A DNA stretch of 64,000 bases from Phragmites australis. Its lineage: Eukaryota; Streptophyta; Magnoliopsida; Poales; Poaceae. Location of the stretch: positions 15,031,334-15,095,333 of the forward strand of contig NC_084931.1 in NCBI RefSeq assembly GCF_958298935.1, in the 5' to 3' direction. Positions 1-10,649 of the stretch are shown here, piece after piece. The position numbers and the translations under genes were made by a program. Each line of letters opens with the position of its first letter. Position 1 is the first letter of the stretch. The notes beneath the pieces are model-generated. The model was not told the origin of the DNA. It searched no databases and worked only from the letters and a program-made list of their open reading frames with translations.

Positions 1-2
1 AT

Positions 3-242
3 CAGCAGAGCCTGAGGTGCTACCATCAACGCCACGTCTGGGACCGGTCACTCGTGGTTGGGGATCCAGTTCTCTCACGCGCTCAGATGCGCGAAGGAAA
101 GAATAAACTCTCCCCCATGTGGGAAGGCCCCTTCATCGTGACCGGTGCTCCGGGGAAAGGCTCGTTCCGGCTGGCCACAGAGGACGGACAGCCTCTCCCA
201 AACGTGTGGAACATCGAGCATCTGCTCAAGTTTTATCCCTAG
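3..242 (+). CDS. Integrase C-terminal end of gypsy polyprotein (partial)
   Basis: The frame is open from the window edge to a TAG at 240-242. It ends with the integrase C-terminal module: KLSPMWEGPFIV, then a glycine-rich turn, then NVWNIEHLLKFYP just before the stop. The P-x-W-E-G-P-F motif (GPY/F type) followed by a W-N-x-x-H-L-x-x-F-Y-P ending is characteristic of Tat-type gypsy polyproteins. In the family this module helps bind DNA during integration. About 79 codons are visible; RT, RNase H and the catalytic core lie upstream of the window. No break is seen in the visible part. Confidence 0.85.
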   Translation, partial: QQSLRCYHQRHVWDRSLVVGDPVLSRAQMREGKNKLSPMWEGPFIVTGAPGKGSFRLATEDGQPLPNVWNIEHLLKFYP

Positions 243-2448
243 GAGGGCATATTTGTGCTTGGGCCAACCAGGTCAGGGGTTTTCCCCCTACCCAAATTGG
301 CCAGGGGCTACCACCAACGATGTAAGTTAGCACTTGCTACTTATTTTCATCACTTTTTGTATAAGTCATCAATATACGCCCATATTACTCTTATTCCAAG
401 TTTTTTCCTCTAGAAGCCATATGTTTAATCTGCTTGGTGAGATGCTCGATTTGTGTGAGAAAAACACGCTCTCTCATTTTTTCCGCTGATAAAAATGGAT
501 CCTGGTCGGTATGCGGCGTAGGCAGCGACTGCTGAGCTAAGTCTGTTGTGGTAGGCTGTGGTGCTCGACTGCATGGCAGTACCCCGAGCACTACCGAGCC
601 TCTGGGGTTCTCGGGTAATACTACCGCTCGAACATGAGTAGTCGGGACCGCCTAGACCCCAGGGGCCACCTGTCGGCGCTCGGCCTGGTCAGTCCTACCC
701 CGAGCACCACCGAACTATTGGACCTCTTGGTCATGTCTCTGTCTGTACACTTCTCTGGCCCAGGTATTCGAGAAGTCTCGGGTGTCTCGGGTCAAAAATA
801 AGAGCAGTCTATAATAAGTACCGCACTGACAGAGCGCACCAAGCAAAGAACCTTTTCCTATTTTAAGCTTATAGATAAATGCTTGAGAACCAACCAGCCG
901 GACCACAAGGGCCTCAGTGCCCAGGGCGTTGCTGAGCCTCTAGGGTCCTCGGGTAATCCTACTGCTCGGACATGAGTGGTCGGGACCGCCTAAGCCCCTG
1001 GTTCCGTCACTGGGTTTCCAGTGCTCGGGTGCTAAAAGGATGTCCTGGGGGCTCAAGCGCTCTGCACAAGGGAACCCACGTTCCCGGGAGCCCCGAGCAC
1101 AGGGCATCTACCCTTTCATGACCTGGTCAGCCAGAAGGCTAACACCTACTCAGTGAGTCACAAAAGTCATATGAATTTTCTTCCATACATACGCAATGGA
1201 CTATTGTTCCCGAGTTTTCCTGAGGACCCTTGTATGCTAATCTGTTCGGCGAGGTAGTCTCCTCGCGCGCAAAACACCACCCTTGTGTTCACTTTTCCGA
1301 AATGACAAAGACAAACAGTAGTCGGTGTACCGTACAAGCGGCGATGGCTGACCTAGGTCCTTTTTGGTGGCAGTGGTGCCCAGCCGGCTTGGCAGTACCC
1401 CAAGCACTACCGAGCCTCTAGGGTCCTCGGGTAATCCTACTGCTCGGACATGAGTGGTCGGGACCGCCTAAGCCCCTGGTTCCGTCACTGGGTTTCCAGT
1501 GCTCGGGTGCTAAAAGGATGTCCTGGGGGCTCAAGCGCTCTGCACAAGGGAACCCACGTTCCCGGGAGCCCCGAGCACAGGGCATCTACCCTTTCATGAC
1601 CTGGTCAGCCAGAAGGCTAACACCTACTCAGTGAGTCACAAAAGTCATATGAATTTTCTTCCATACATACGCAATGGACTATTGTTCCCGAGTTTTCCTG
1701 AGGACCCTTGTATGCTAATCTGTTCGGCGAGGTAGTCTCCTCGCGCGCAAAACACCACCCTTGTGTTCACTTTTCCGAAATGACAAAGACAAACAGTAGT
1801 CGGTGTACCGTACAAGCGGCGATGGCTGACCTAGGTCCTTTTTGGTGGCAGTGGGTGCCCAGCCGGCTTGGCAGTACCCCAAGCACTACCGAGCCTCTAG
1901 GGTCCTCGGGTAATCCTACTGCTCGAACATGAGTGGTCGGGACCGTCTAGACCCCAGGGGTGGGTTGTCGGTGCTCCGCCTGGTCAGTCCTACCCTGGAC
2001 ACCACCAAACCATTGGGACTCTTGGTTGCATTTCTGCCCGTGCACGTCTCCAGTCTATTTGTTTGAGAGGTCGCAGGGTGAAAAGCATTCACTGGTCGTG
2101 GCGTGTACTATGCCAGGTGGACTTGTTTCCCGAGAAAAGAAGTTTGTGTCTGTCTGTGTCTCTTTGACTCAGCAGCCACGCACTTGCGAGGGCTCGAGGG
2201 CTGGACGCTCGGGTGGTCTCGCTGCTCGAACATGAGTGGCCGGGGCAACCTTGTGCCCAAGGGTAAACTACCGGTGCTCGGCCTGGCTACTACCTCCCGA
2301 GACATCAGAACAAACAACATCAAGAACAAGCATAAAATGGAGTTCGTTTCCAAGGATGGCTTCTATTACACTAAAAGGAACCATTCAGGAGGGAATCACT
2401 CCCATATTTACAACATTCAAAAAGAACAAAACCCCTAACTTTTTACAG
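243..2448 (+). other. Spacer between pol and antisense ORF (3' untranslated region of element A1)
   Basis: No convincing coding frame is present. The stretch is built from related GC-rich blocks around the words gctcgg and ctcgggtaat. One block type (gag-cctct-gggt, then a TCGGGTAAT core and CATGAGT-GTCGGGACC) starts near 596, 934, 1412 and 1891, and a weaker relative lies near 2225. Short frames such as those at 1230-1421 and 1708-1932 are the same repeat read twice, not genes. Confidence 0.7.
934..1955 (+). repeat. 478-bp tandem repeat, two full copies plus a partial third
   Basis: The segment beginning gagcctctagggtcctcggg occurs at 934, 1412 and 1891, giving unit lengths of 478 and 479. 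The two full units appear nearly identical by eye: the visible difference is one extra G near 1854 and a few changes at the edge of the third copy. The partial third copy fades after about 1955. Near-identity of the units implies recent duplication. Confidence 0.9.
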
Positions 2449-5348
2449 GGCTAAGGAGGAGGGCACGCATTGCCACTGTTGTCACTGCTTCGGCTCGGCT
2501 CCCGCACAAAAGATTCCGCCACCTCGGTGGCGACGTCGCGGACGACCACCTGGGCGGTGGCTTCCTTTGCCTCAACCACACCCTACCGAGCTGGCTCCAG
2601 TGGGAAGGCGGGGTCTCGGCTGTGGTAGCAAGCGAGAACATGCTCAGGCACACTTTGGGCCAGCGCACACCCCTCTCGGGTCACCAGCTCCTGGACAGCC
2701 GCAGGGAGAGCCTCGAGGCGTCGGTCGATCTCTAAGAACCCAAGGGTGATGTGGCCTATTGTTTCCGTTTCCAGCCACTGGGAACCCACAGACACAAGCC
2801 CGAGCCCGGCTGCCCCCACGGAGTCTCGTGCCCGCTGAAGGATATCCCGCATCATTAGCTTCACATTCGTCTGCTCTTGAAGGATGGCATCGAGCTCCTC
2901 CTCGGCGTTCTTCAGCCGAGCCTCGAGACTGCTACTATCGGCGGTGCTGGCGGGGATGCCCTTCGCAGCCGGTACCTTCTGGCATTGGGCAGCCATCTCG
3001 ATCCAGGACTGGTCCAGTTGCTCGGCCCGGGCCTTGATGGCCTGCTCTCGGGCAGTTAAGTCGGCCTCCTGGTTGGCGACATGCTCCTTCCAGGCAGCAA
3101 GTGCTGACGATGCCAAGTCGGCATCTGTCTCACGCAATGCGACCTGCTCCTCCCAGCGGACAACATCGGCATGGCCGCGCTCAAGATCATCGTTCTGACA
3201 GCAGAGGTCCGCCTGTGTAGATCGCACGACCTCCTTCCTCTTGCTGGCCGCCTCCTCCCATGAGGCAACCTACCACTCGCGCCGAGCAAGTTGCTCCTCG
3301 CGAGCGGCCAGCTCGCCGGCGCGCCTCGTTGATGCTTGGTCGCGCTCCACTCCAAGCGGTCGACTTTCTCCTGTACGGCGGTGGCCTCATCACGGGCCTC
3401 CTCCAGTGCCTCCCGCTCCACGGCCAGCTCCTGCATGGACCTTTCGTAGGCTGAGTGAGCCGTGGCTACACGGATCTCTACCAACTTGTGGACCTAATCC
3501 AGCCAACCCCTTTCGTTGATTAGGCGGCGCGCTCTTTTTGATCTCAGCCCGCTCTGCCGCAACGGCCGCCTCGAGCCGCCCGATGACCTCTCGGGCGCTT
3601 GCTAACACCTCGCGGAGGGGTTCCGGGACCTGGCCAGGGGATGGCCGGGGGCTAGGTCCCCTCCGAGCCCTCTCAGCAGAGGATCTAGGGGACCCCGACG
3701 GCAGCCGCGCCGGCGCTACCCTTGTCACGACAACCTCCCCTGCAGCAGGTTGCTCCTCCCTCAGAGGGCTCAGGGCAAGGCCAGTTGGTGCTCTCGACTC
3801 AAAGCTGGCTGGGGCTCTCACCTCAGAGCCTGCCGGGGCTCTCTACTCAAAGTCGGCCGGGACTCTCGGCTCAGGGGCAGGGGAAGCCCTCGGCTGCTCC
3901 TGGGACGTTTGACCTCCTGCAGGGTCCTTGGTCGGCATGGAACGAAAGCAGGTTAACCCCTAGCCAAAACATACACAGGTAGAATGAGCTCGGGGAAGAG
4001 AAAGGAGCTTACGTTGTTTTGGGCCCGCGGTACCGCCATCGGGACTACAGAATCTGGAACTCTGGGCCCTGCGGCCTGGGCTCTAGCCTGAGCTCTGGAC
4101 TCCTCCTTTTCGGGGGAGGGCTCTGGCCCTCGAGCCACTGTGAGCTGGTCCCAGCGTTCGCCCATAGCCTACTTCCGAAGACTAGTCGGTTCGACCGCCA
4201 GCCATCACGTCGCCAGCCAGGCTCTGGCCCCCAGGTTGCCGTGAGCCAATTCGACCGCCAGCTGTCGGCTGGGGTCCTCGGACTGGGGATCGCGGAGGTG
4301 ACGGCAACGACGAGGATGAGGACGATTGAGGGATAAACACCCGTGGGTGCTTCCCCTTGTCGCCCCGGGTCAGTGACCTGCTGTCATCAGCGGTGGCACC
4401 CGGCCCTCTATTATCATTCGCCCCGGGGATGTGCAGAGTCCCGGGGCCTCGGCGCCTCAGGCGGTCAATTGGCACCTGGGTGTCAAAGGCCAGGATTGAC
4501 TCTAGCAGGGCCGCTCGGGCTGGGTCTGTGCAAAGGGCCAGGTCCTCACGTGGCAGGACCACCCGGGCAAGGTCGTTAACACCGATCAGCACCTTCAGCA
4601 GCATCGCCATGGCCCCCTCCTCGAAGTCCCCATCCTCGCCTACACAGGTCCTCGTCAGGTCACGAGGCCTAGTGTACATCGAGGTGAAGCGGGAGCGTTC
4701 CCTTAGGGGGGCCAGCTTGTGGCGCAGGAAGTCAGCGACCACCATGGGCAAGGTAAGCCCCGCCCGGTGCAGGTCTTCAATGTGGTTCAGCACCGGGCGC
4801 AGGCGAGCATCCTCCACGGGGGCGGCCTCCCAGACCGGTTTGTTGAGCTCTGTCGGTGACCGGGGCAGCGTGAAGCGGTCGTGGAGACTGATGTCGACGT
4901 AAAACCAGTCCCGGTGCCAGTCGTCCCACTTGCCGCGCAACACCTGCGGGATGTAGGCGTCGTAGAATCCCTCCCGCAGGCGGAAGTTGCAGCAACCCAC
5001 GACCTCTACCTCATCCGACCCCTTCTTCTTCCCGGCTGCTCGAAGGATGAAGAAATGCCAAAAGAGCGCGACCGACGGGAGCACCCCCATGAACATATCG
5101 CAAAGGTGGGCAAAGACCGCCAGGATGACCACTGAGTTCGGACTCAGATAGGCCAGCTGGACACTTATGGTGTCCAGCACTTGCAGGAAAAATACCGAAA
5201 ATGGCGGCACCAGGCCGACGGTGATGAAGGAGACAAAAATCACGATCTGCCCGAGCTTGTGCGGGGTAGGCGGATGGCTGGCCGGCATCACCACTGACGC
5301 TCTCCGCTGGCCAGCGGGGACCATGAGCTTCCGGACCTTCTCGTTCAT
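2449..5348 (-). pseudogene. Antisense ORF (aORF) of Tat element A1, 'putative gypsy-type transposon' (Transposase_28-like) protein
   Basis: The first block (5348-4182, 388 codons) starts with ATG. Around residues 30-110 it has the hydrophobic domain of this plant family: an F-x-x-x-F-L-x-x-x-L core, then LAYLSPNSVVILAVFAHLCD, then VALFWHFFILR. WHRDWFYVDI follows near residue 146. A Ser/Pro-rich linker ends the block. Further blocks follow in other frames (4165-3953, about 3820-3056, 3227-2583), the last rich in Glu, Gln, Arg and Ala and coiled-coil-like (WEEQVALRETDADL to REQAIKARAEQL). A TAG near 2583 interrupts it and the frame runs on to about 2449. Frame changes may be introns or decay. 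The ORF lies antisense to pol between pol and the LTR, as in Grande/Retand-type elements; its function in the family is not established. It is the best preserved of three such ORFs here. Confidence 0.8.
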
Positions 5349-5879
5349 GAGGCGGGACCTTGGCAGGACGCAGCTGGCGCTCGACGCATCCCGACAGCCG
5401 CTTCCTGCCCTCGGCTTTTTCGGAGGTGGGAAGTGCGTTGGAGGAGACTAGAGACAAGGTGCACTAAGGGATGGAGAGAAGGCTCCCAGTGCACAAGTGA
5501 GACGAAGGCAAAAGATGGCAACCGCAAGAATGGCGTGAGGGGGTAACGGTTCGTTGCCCCTTCCCTTTTCTATTGTGGGGAGTTCAAATGCCTCATTTCT
5601 TGGTGCAAGATACGAGGTGCATCTCCCTCGATCCGCACAGTTGCCAGGCGCGCCTCCCGCCTCATCATCACCATCCTCGAAAGTCAGAAGGGCACGCGCC
5701 CTTTTGGTTTCCTCCTTGGGCTATACCAAGAGCCTGGGCCAAGAAACTGCAAGGCTCGTAAAGATTTTGGCACCTGGCGAGAGAAGGCCACATGGCACCA
5801 ATGCTGTAATTGGCTTTGAAGAAATAGGGCCCCATCCACAGTTTATGGGCCATCGACTGCCGATAGGCCCGAGGGCTAC
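5349..5879. other. Spacer between aORF start and LTR; ends in the plus-strand primer motif
   Basis: No gene is supported. On the minus strand this is the region immediately upstream of the aORF ATG and so the place where an aORF promoter would lie, but I see no clear TATA box. The last ten bases before the LTR, cgagggctac (5870-5879), match the motif at the same place in the other Tat element (cgaggggctac, minus strand, 40081-40071), so it probably marks the plus-strand priming site. Confidence 0.55.
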
Positions 5880-7111
5880 TGTCAATGATCTGGGAACCAG
5901 GGGTTCCCAATTCCCGAGGCCAGGACAGCACATTGCCACATGGCGCCATCCCTCGGGGGCCATCTCCCCAAGGGCCCAAGAAAAGCTAGACCCGGGAAGG
6001 GGTGCTCGGGGCCAAGAACTTCCCGACTACCCAGAGTTCCCCGAGGACCCGTGAAGAACCAAAGTCTGGGAGAGGATGCTCGGGGCCAGGAATAGTTGGT
6101 CCCCGAGTACCCAGAGTTCCCCAAGGACCCGAGAAGAGCCAATCCAGGAGAGGGTGCTCGGGGCCAAAAATAGTTGGTCCCCGAATACCCAGAGTTCCTC
6201 AAGGACCTAAGAAGCCCCTTGCCGGTGGACCCCACAAGGGCTCCACAGTGAGGTGTCAATCGGTGGGAAGCCCAATGCTGCATTTAAGGGAGAGTGTGGC
6301 CGGTCACATCCAACCACTCCCCCCACGCCTGTCATAATGAGTACGTCAGTCCCAGACAACGCCTGGCAGGGAGGCGTGGGGACATTTAATGCGACATGTC
6401 CCATCGCACGTCACCCTGTGGGGCCCATAAAGGAAATGGCTTGAAGATATCGTCGCTGGGCTCGAGACGTATTGCCTGCCACCCTACCGCATCAGACTGT
6501 GTCAGATCTGCTCTGACCGGACAGGTATGCAGCGATATTCAGCGACTGGCCGATGGGGCCCCCTGCGCCTGCTAAAGTTGGGGCGTAATGACCGATGGGA
6601 CCGAAGGGCGCAGTTTCAACCCCTGTAACATCAAACTGTAGACCCATAATGGTTGCTTTCCATTTATGGCTTATAGAAACTTGTGCCCCCGATTTGGACA
6701 CGCCGAGCCTCCCCCGGTAGGATAAAGGGGGGGCACTTCGTAGAAAGACAAGTTAGGCTAAGTAGAGGCTCAGAAGGTTGAATAAGCTCATAGAGACTGA
6801 CACTTGAAGACTGAAGCTCGAGACTTGATAGATAGACCAAAAAACCTTGTAACACAGAGATCCATTGAAAGGCATTCCAAGAGCATTAATAGCACATCAG
6901 ACACACAGGAGTAGGGTATTACGCTCCGTGCGACCCAAACCTGTCTAAATCCCTTATGCATTTACTCCTACTAGCTGACGATCATCCGTCCCACCTAGAT
7001 CTCATACATTCGCATTAACCCCAAGTACAAGGTAGATCCAGAATCAGCCACTCGTTCGAATCTCAATGGGGGTCCCCCAAGATCTCCGCTTGCGGTGTTC
7101 ATCCACCGACG
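5880..7111 (+). repeat. LTR shared by two tandem Tat-type elements
   Basis: The LTR starts TGTCAATGATCTGGGAACC, directly after the cgagggctac motif. It ends near CCACCGACG (about 7111), just before the leader sequence ctggcacgccaggtagg that typically follows the 5' LTR in this lineage. The 3' end is therefore inferred; the expected terminal CA reads CG. A 7-bp inverted repeat (gggaacc/ggttccc) sits at 5891-5907. The LTR contains a short tandem repeat (separate entry). Sequence to the left is the 3' end of one element and to the right is the 5' end of another. Confidence 0.7.
5995..6215 (+). repeat. About 76-bp tandem repeat inside the LTR, three copies
   Basis: The phrase gtgctcggggcca recurs with gctcgg at 6004, 6078 and 6156 (spacing 74 and 78). 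Each copy is followed by a variant of ccgantacccagagttcc and then of aaggacc-gagaag. The copies differ from one another at many positions, so the array is old or diverged. Confidence 0.8.
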
Positions 7112-9245
7112 GCTGGCACGCCAGGTAGGGGGGTTGCATCCCTGAATCTGCCTCATTTTTTGTAGGAAAAATGGCGGGCGGACATCGTGTTCAGCGCACT
7201 GGCTCAAACTTGAGCGAAGAAATGGACAACATGGCCCAGGAGGCTCCAGCTCCTGCTGACCCTCAGCCGCATCAACAGTCGGCTCGTACGGCGCCTCCCT
7301 ACATCGGGGACAACGGCGCTGGGCCCAGCAAGGTCGCGGCCGCTGCACGCGGGCCGCAAAACCCACAGCAAGCGACAGTCGTCTCTGCTGCAAGGTCAGC
7401 GTCCGGACAACGCCGGGCGTCATTACGGCGTAAACTCACCTTCGGTGACGCCAGCCCTGGGAGTGCTTTGCTTGCAGCGCAAGCATTCCTAAGGCACCCG
7501 CCTGTCCAGGCAGCGGGGGAAACATCGGAGGGCCATTGGCTACGGGAGGTGGTTGACTTGGTGGGCATGGCTCACCAGCAGGTACTTGCCAAAAGTTCCA
7601 GCGCCACCTCCCACCGCGATGGAACAAGAGCTGGACCATCTTTGGGTGGCGACAGAACCAACCGAGGGGGGCTCTAGATGGAGTGCCGCCCCCTGGTCAC
7701 GACTGGAGCTCACGACCTCCGCTTGCAGCTCAATGAGCAGAGGGCTGTCGAGGATGAGCGTGTCACTCTCGAGCGCCACCAGGAGTCCCTGCGCAAGGCC
7801 GAGGCAGAGGACCAGGCTTTCTCTATGCCAGCTCGCGACCGCCGGGGTTCCTCGGCACGCCGGCGTTCACCCCCCAAGGGAGCGACCGGCGCCGTGGGAT
7901 ACGGTAAGGGCTGCCGTGCGTTCACCAGCGAGCTCCGCTGGGTCAACTCGCCCACAAAGTTTCTGCCAGAACTATATGAGAAGTACGACGGGTCCTTCGA
8001 CCCTGTTGAATTCCTCCAAACCTATACCACCGCTATTCAAGCAGTGGGCGGGAATGAAAAGGTGATGGCCAACTACTTTCACGTGGCCTTGAGAGGCTCT
8101 GCCCGCTCTTGGCTTATGAACTTACCCCCATGATCTATTTGCTCTTGGGATGATCTGTGCCACCAGTTTGTGGCTAATTTTTAGGGCACTTTCACGTGCC
8201 CCGGCCTGGAGTGCAACCTCCATGCCGTTAAGCAGTGAGAGGGGGAGACGCTAAGGCAGTTCATACAGCATTTCAGCAAGGTCCGCAACACCATCCCGCG
8301 GATCACCCCCCACGTCATCATTGTCACCTTCCGACAGGGCGTCCGCGATGAGAGGATGCTCGAGAAGCTTGGTACGCATGAGGTCAAGACCACCGCGGAT
8401 CTCTTCGTGCTGGCCGATAAGGGCGCCAAGGCGGCGGAAGCTCGGGCGTGGCACGTCCTGTGCCTCGAGCAACCCACAGCCAACAAAGCAGGTCCTTCCC
8501 ACTCCGACAAGTGGGAAAAGAAAACGAGGAAGAAGTGCGACGCTGCCCTCGTCTTGCTGGCCGAAGGCGCTGCCCGCAGGCCAGCACGCCGGGCGGCTGT
8601 CGAGAAAAAGCCCGCTTGCGCGAGGCCTGAGGCGGGAAAATGGTGTGAAATTCACCAAACCGACTGGCACAACCTCACTGAGTGTCGGTCAGTCAAGGGT
8701 CTCGTGGAGCAGTGCCAGAAGGACCACGAGGAGCGTCGCAGGGGTGGCGACGACAAAGCCGCCCCCGAAAACCAAGAGATCAGGTTTCAAGAGCTCGAGC
8801 ACACCATCGCCTTCATTGACGGAGACACGTACACGCCCTCCTCTTGCCGCTGCATCAAAATAATGTGGCGTGAGGTGTGCTCGGCAACCTCGGGCGCTGC
8901 GGCCGTAAGGCCCCTCAAGTGGTCGGAGACCCCGATCACCTTCAATCAGGCAGACCATTTTGCGAGTACTGCAGGGGTGGGGCGACTGCCTCTGGTAGTG
9001 TCCCCCACCATCTGCAATGTGAAGGTCAGCCGAGTGCTGATCGACCGGGGTGCAGGCCAGAACCTCTAGTCCCAAGAGGCGTTCAAGAAGCTGCAGGTAC
9101 CTCCGAAGTGCCTAAAGCCATCCCTCCCCTTTTATGGGGTGACGCCGGGACACACACTACCCCTCAAGCAGGTCGAGCTGCCCGTCACCTTCGGGAGCCA
9201 GGACAATTTGAGGAACATCGAGACCAGGAAAAAGACTACACTTAG
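7112..9245 (+). mobile_element. Tat-lineage Ty3/gypsy element A2, 5' part (leader, gag, start of protease)
   Basis: Immediately right of the LTR comes a short leader, then a gag frame, then the beginning of a retropepsin domain. The element stops abruptly near 9240, where unrelated LTR sequence begins. RT, RNase H, integrase, aORF and the 3' LTR are absent. Orientation is the same as element A1, and only one LTR separates the two. The truncation removed everything after about the first 2.1 kb of the internal region. Confidence 0.8.
7171..9238 (+). pseudogene. gag and start of protease of Tat element A2, interrupted by in-frame stops
   Basis: One frame runs from ATG 7171 to about 9238 without a frameshift, but has stops at 7675 (TAG), 8131 (TGA), 8182 (TAG), 8236 (TGA) and 9067 (TAG). 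Order: a Gln/Ala-rich N terminus; the gag core with FLPELYEKYDGSFDPVEFL and YFHVALRGSARSWLMNLPP (about 7965-8130); the continuation with FIQHFSKVRNTIP; KWCEIHQTDWHNLTEC, the family's cysteine/histidine stretch near 8640-8690; then a retropepsin-like stretch VLIDRGAGQNL near 9035-9066. There the D-G-G/S-A/S core reads D-R-G-A, so a catalytic-loop glycine appears lost. Gag would form the particle and the protease would process it. Several stops are of the type left by C-to-T change. Confidence 0.85.
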
Positions 9246-10649
9246 CAGCATTGGGAAAAAGGAAAGTGTCCTTGATCATATTGAACCTATGTTTTTAAAT
9301 GTTTTGTTTTAATAAACTGCATGAAATGTCTGTCAATATGATGGGTAGTCACCTATGTTATGGTTTTCCCTAGATTTTCCCCTATCATCCCTTGGAACCT
9401 AGATGGTTTATGGTTAGGTGTCTTTTGTGGGTAGATTGCTTAGCCATGCTTTTGGGATGTTAAGAAGTGTCATAATCTTGACTAATTAACATATACAACA
9501 ATGGTGGTTAATTTGTTAATGATCTAGCAACATGGAACCTTAGGTCTTGAGCAAAGTGGTTTGATGGTTGTCATGATTATGATGTTGGTTTAGTGTTTAC
9601 TCAAGTAACCTAAGTAAGGACCGGTTCGTGGAGTGACAACCCAAGAAGTAATGTACCGACCACGAGGCTGATATGGGTAAGGCGTGATATACTAATTAGA
9701 GTCTATCCAGTGTGTGTTGGGTCAGCACAAAAGGGGGCTTCTGGGTAGGAGCTTAGCTTGCGTAAAGCCTGGCCGTGAAACCTAGTGGTAGACACATACT
9801 GGATTAGTCTCTGGTTAGTGGAAAATGTCATGTAGTGATTCTTGGCGGCACACCACTGGCGTGTGTTAAGTGTTTCGCGATCACGGCAACATGGAATTCA
9901 CTGACTCGTGGGGAAAGTTGGACAACCTCTACAGAGTGTAAAACTGTTATAACAGCCGTGCTCACGGTTATGAGAGACTTGGATCCTCACATGATTGATG
10001 GGTTGTGGTTACGAGTTTGGTTGTGGTTATGGTTCTGGTACAGGGAGTACTAGATGGTTGTGGTTATGGTTCTGGTACAGGGAGTATTAGATGGTTTTGG
10101 TTATAGTACAGGGAGTACTAGAAGGTTATGGTGTGCAAGGTGGGGAGCCTTGTATGCTGGATGCTGAACTGTTTGGGTTACATTTATTTAATAACTGTTT
10201 AATGCTTTTGAGTCCAAATGTGTTTTCATTACTAGCATTTATGCAAATATACCATGTGTTAGCCTATTCTTGATATAAGCCTGCATATTATTACCTTTCC
10301 CACACTTGTTGAGCGTGTCATGTGCTCACACTTGCTATTTTTCCTACACCATGCGACATGTATGTTGCTGCTCAGTGAGTGAAGATGTTGAAGACTATCA
10401 AGACGAGGTTGTGACGTTCTAGGCTCGTGTCTCCTGGTCGGTTGCCTGCGGTGTTGTTGGGCACCAGTGCTTCTATTCTGCTGCAGATATCTTCATAGAA
10501 GACAATATATGTTAATTGCTTTAAGAGTTTAATGTTATTTAATAAAAGTATTACTTTTGTTACTTTACCTGTGACGTCCTTATGTGTGTTGAACATCCTG
10601 GGCACACATAAGCCACATCTGATTTTGGCCGTTAAAACCGGGTGTGACA
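9246..10649 (+). mobile_element. 5'-truncated LTR of a gypsy element (Tekay-like family, distinct from the others)
   Basis: After the truncated gag the sequence switches to non-coding, AT-richer DNA. It ends in GTTAAAACCGGGTGTGACA at 10649, a terminus typical of long chromovirus LTRs. No tRNA-Met primer site follows (the next bases are atggtcaagaacg), so this is a 3' LTR or a solo-LTR remnant. Its TG start is not found, so the 5' end is missing. There is no coding content. Family assignment rests on the terminus and general composition only. Confidence 0.5.
10021..10125 (+). repeat. 37-bp tandem repeat, about three copies
   Basis: Units begin ttgtggttatggttctggta at 10021 and 10058. A third, shortened and altered copy starts at 10095 (ttttggttatagtaca). 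Each ends in cagggagta-tagatgg or a variant. The first two differ by one base. Confidence 0.85.

Larger units (their letters stand above)
1..7111 (+). mobile_element. Tat-lineage Ty3/gypsy LTR retrotransposon, 3' part (element A1)
   Basis: The stretch reads, in order, the end of an integrase, a long spacer with tandem repeats, an ORF on the opposite strand, the motif cgagggctac and an LTR starting with TGTCAATG. This order (pol, spacer, antisense ORF, LTR) is the known architecture of the Tat lineage (RIRE2/Retand/Grande-like) in grasses. The 5' part lies outside the window. After its LTR a second internal region of the same type starts, so the LTR is shared. Boundaries inside are from motifs; no target-site duplication can be tested because the left end is missing. 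Confidence 0.85.

Noticed and set aside
1230..1932. Two identical N-terminal peptides at 1230 and 1708 suggesting a duplicated small gene
   Set aside because: They are the 478-bp tandem repeat read twice in a non-coding spacer.
10021..10125. Short direct repeats considered as a CRISPR-like array
   Set aside because: Head-to-tail 37-bp units without spacers in a plant LTR; not a CRISPR.
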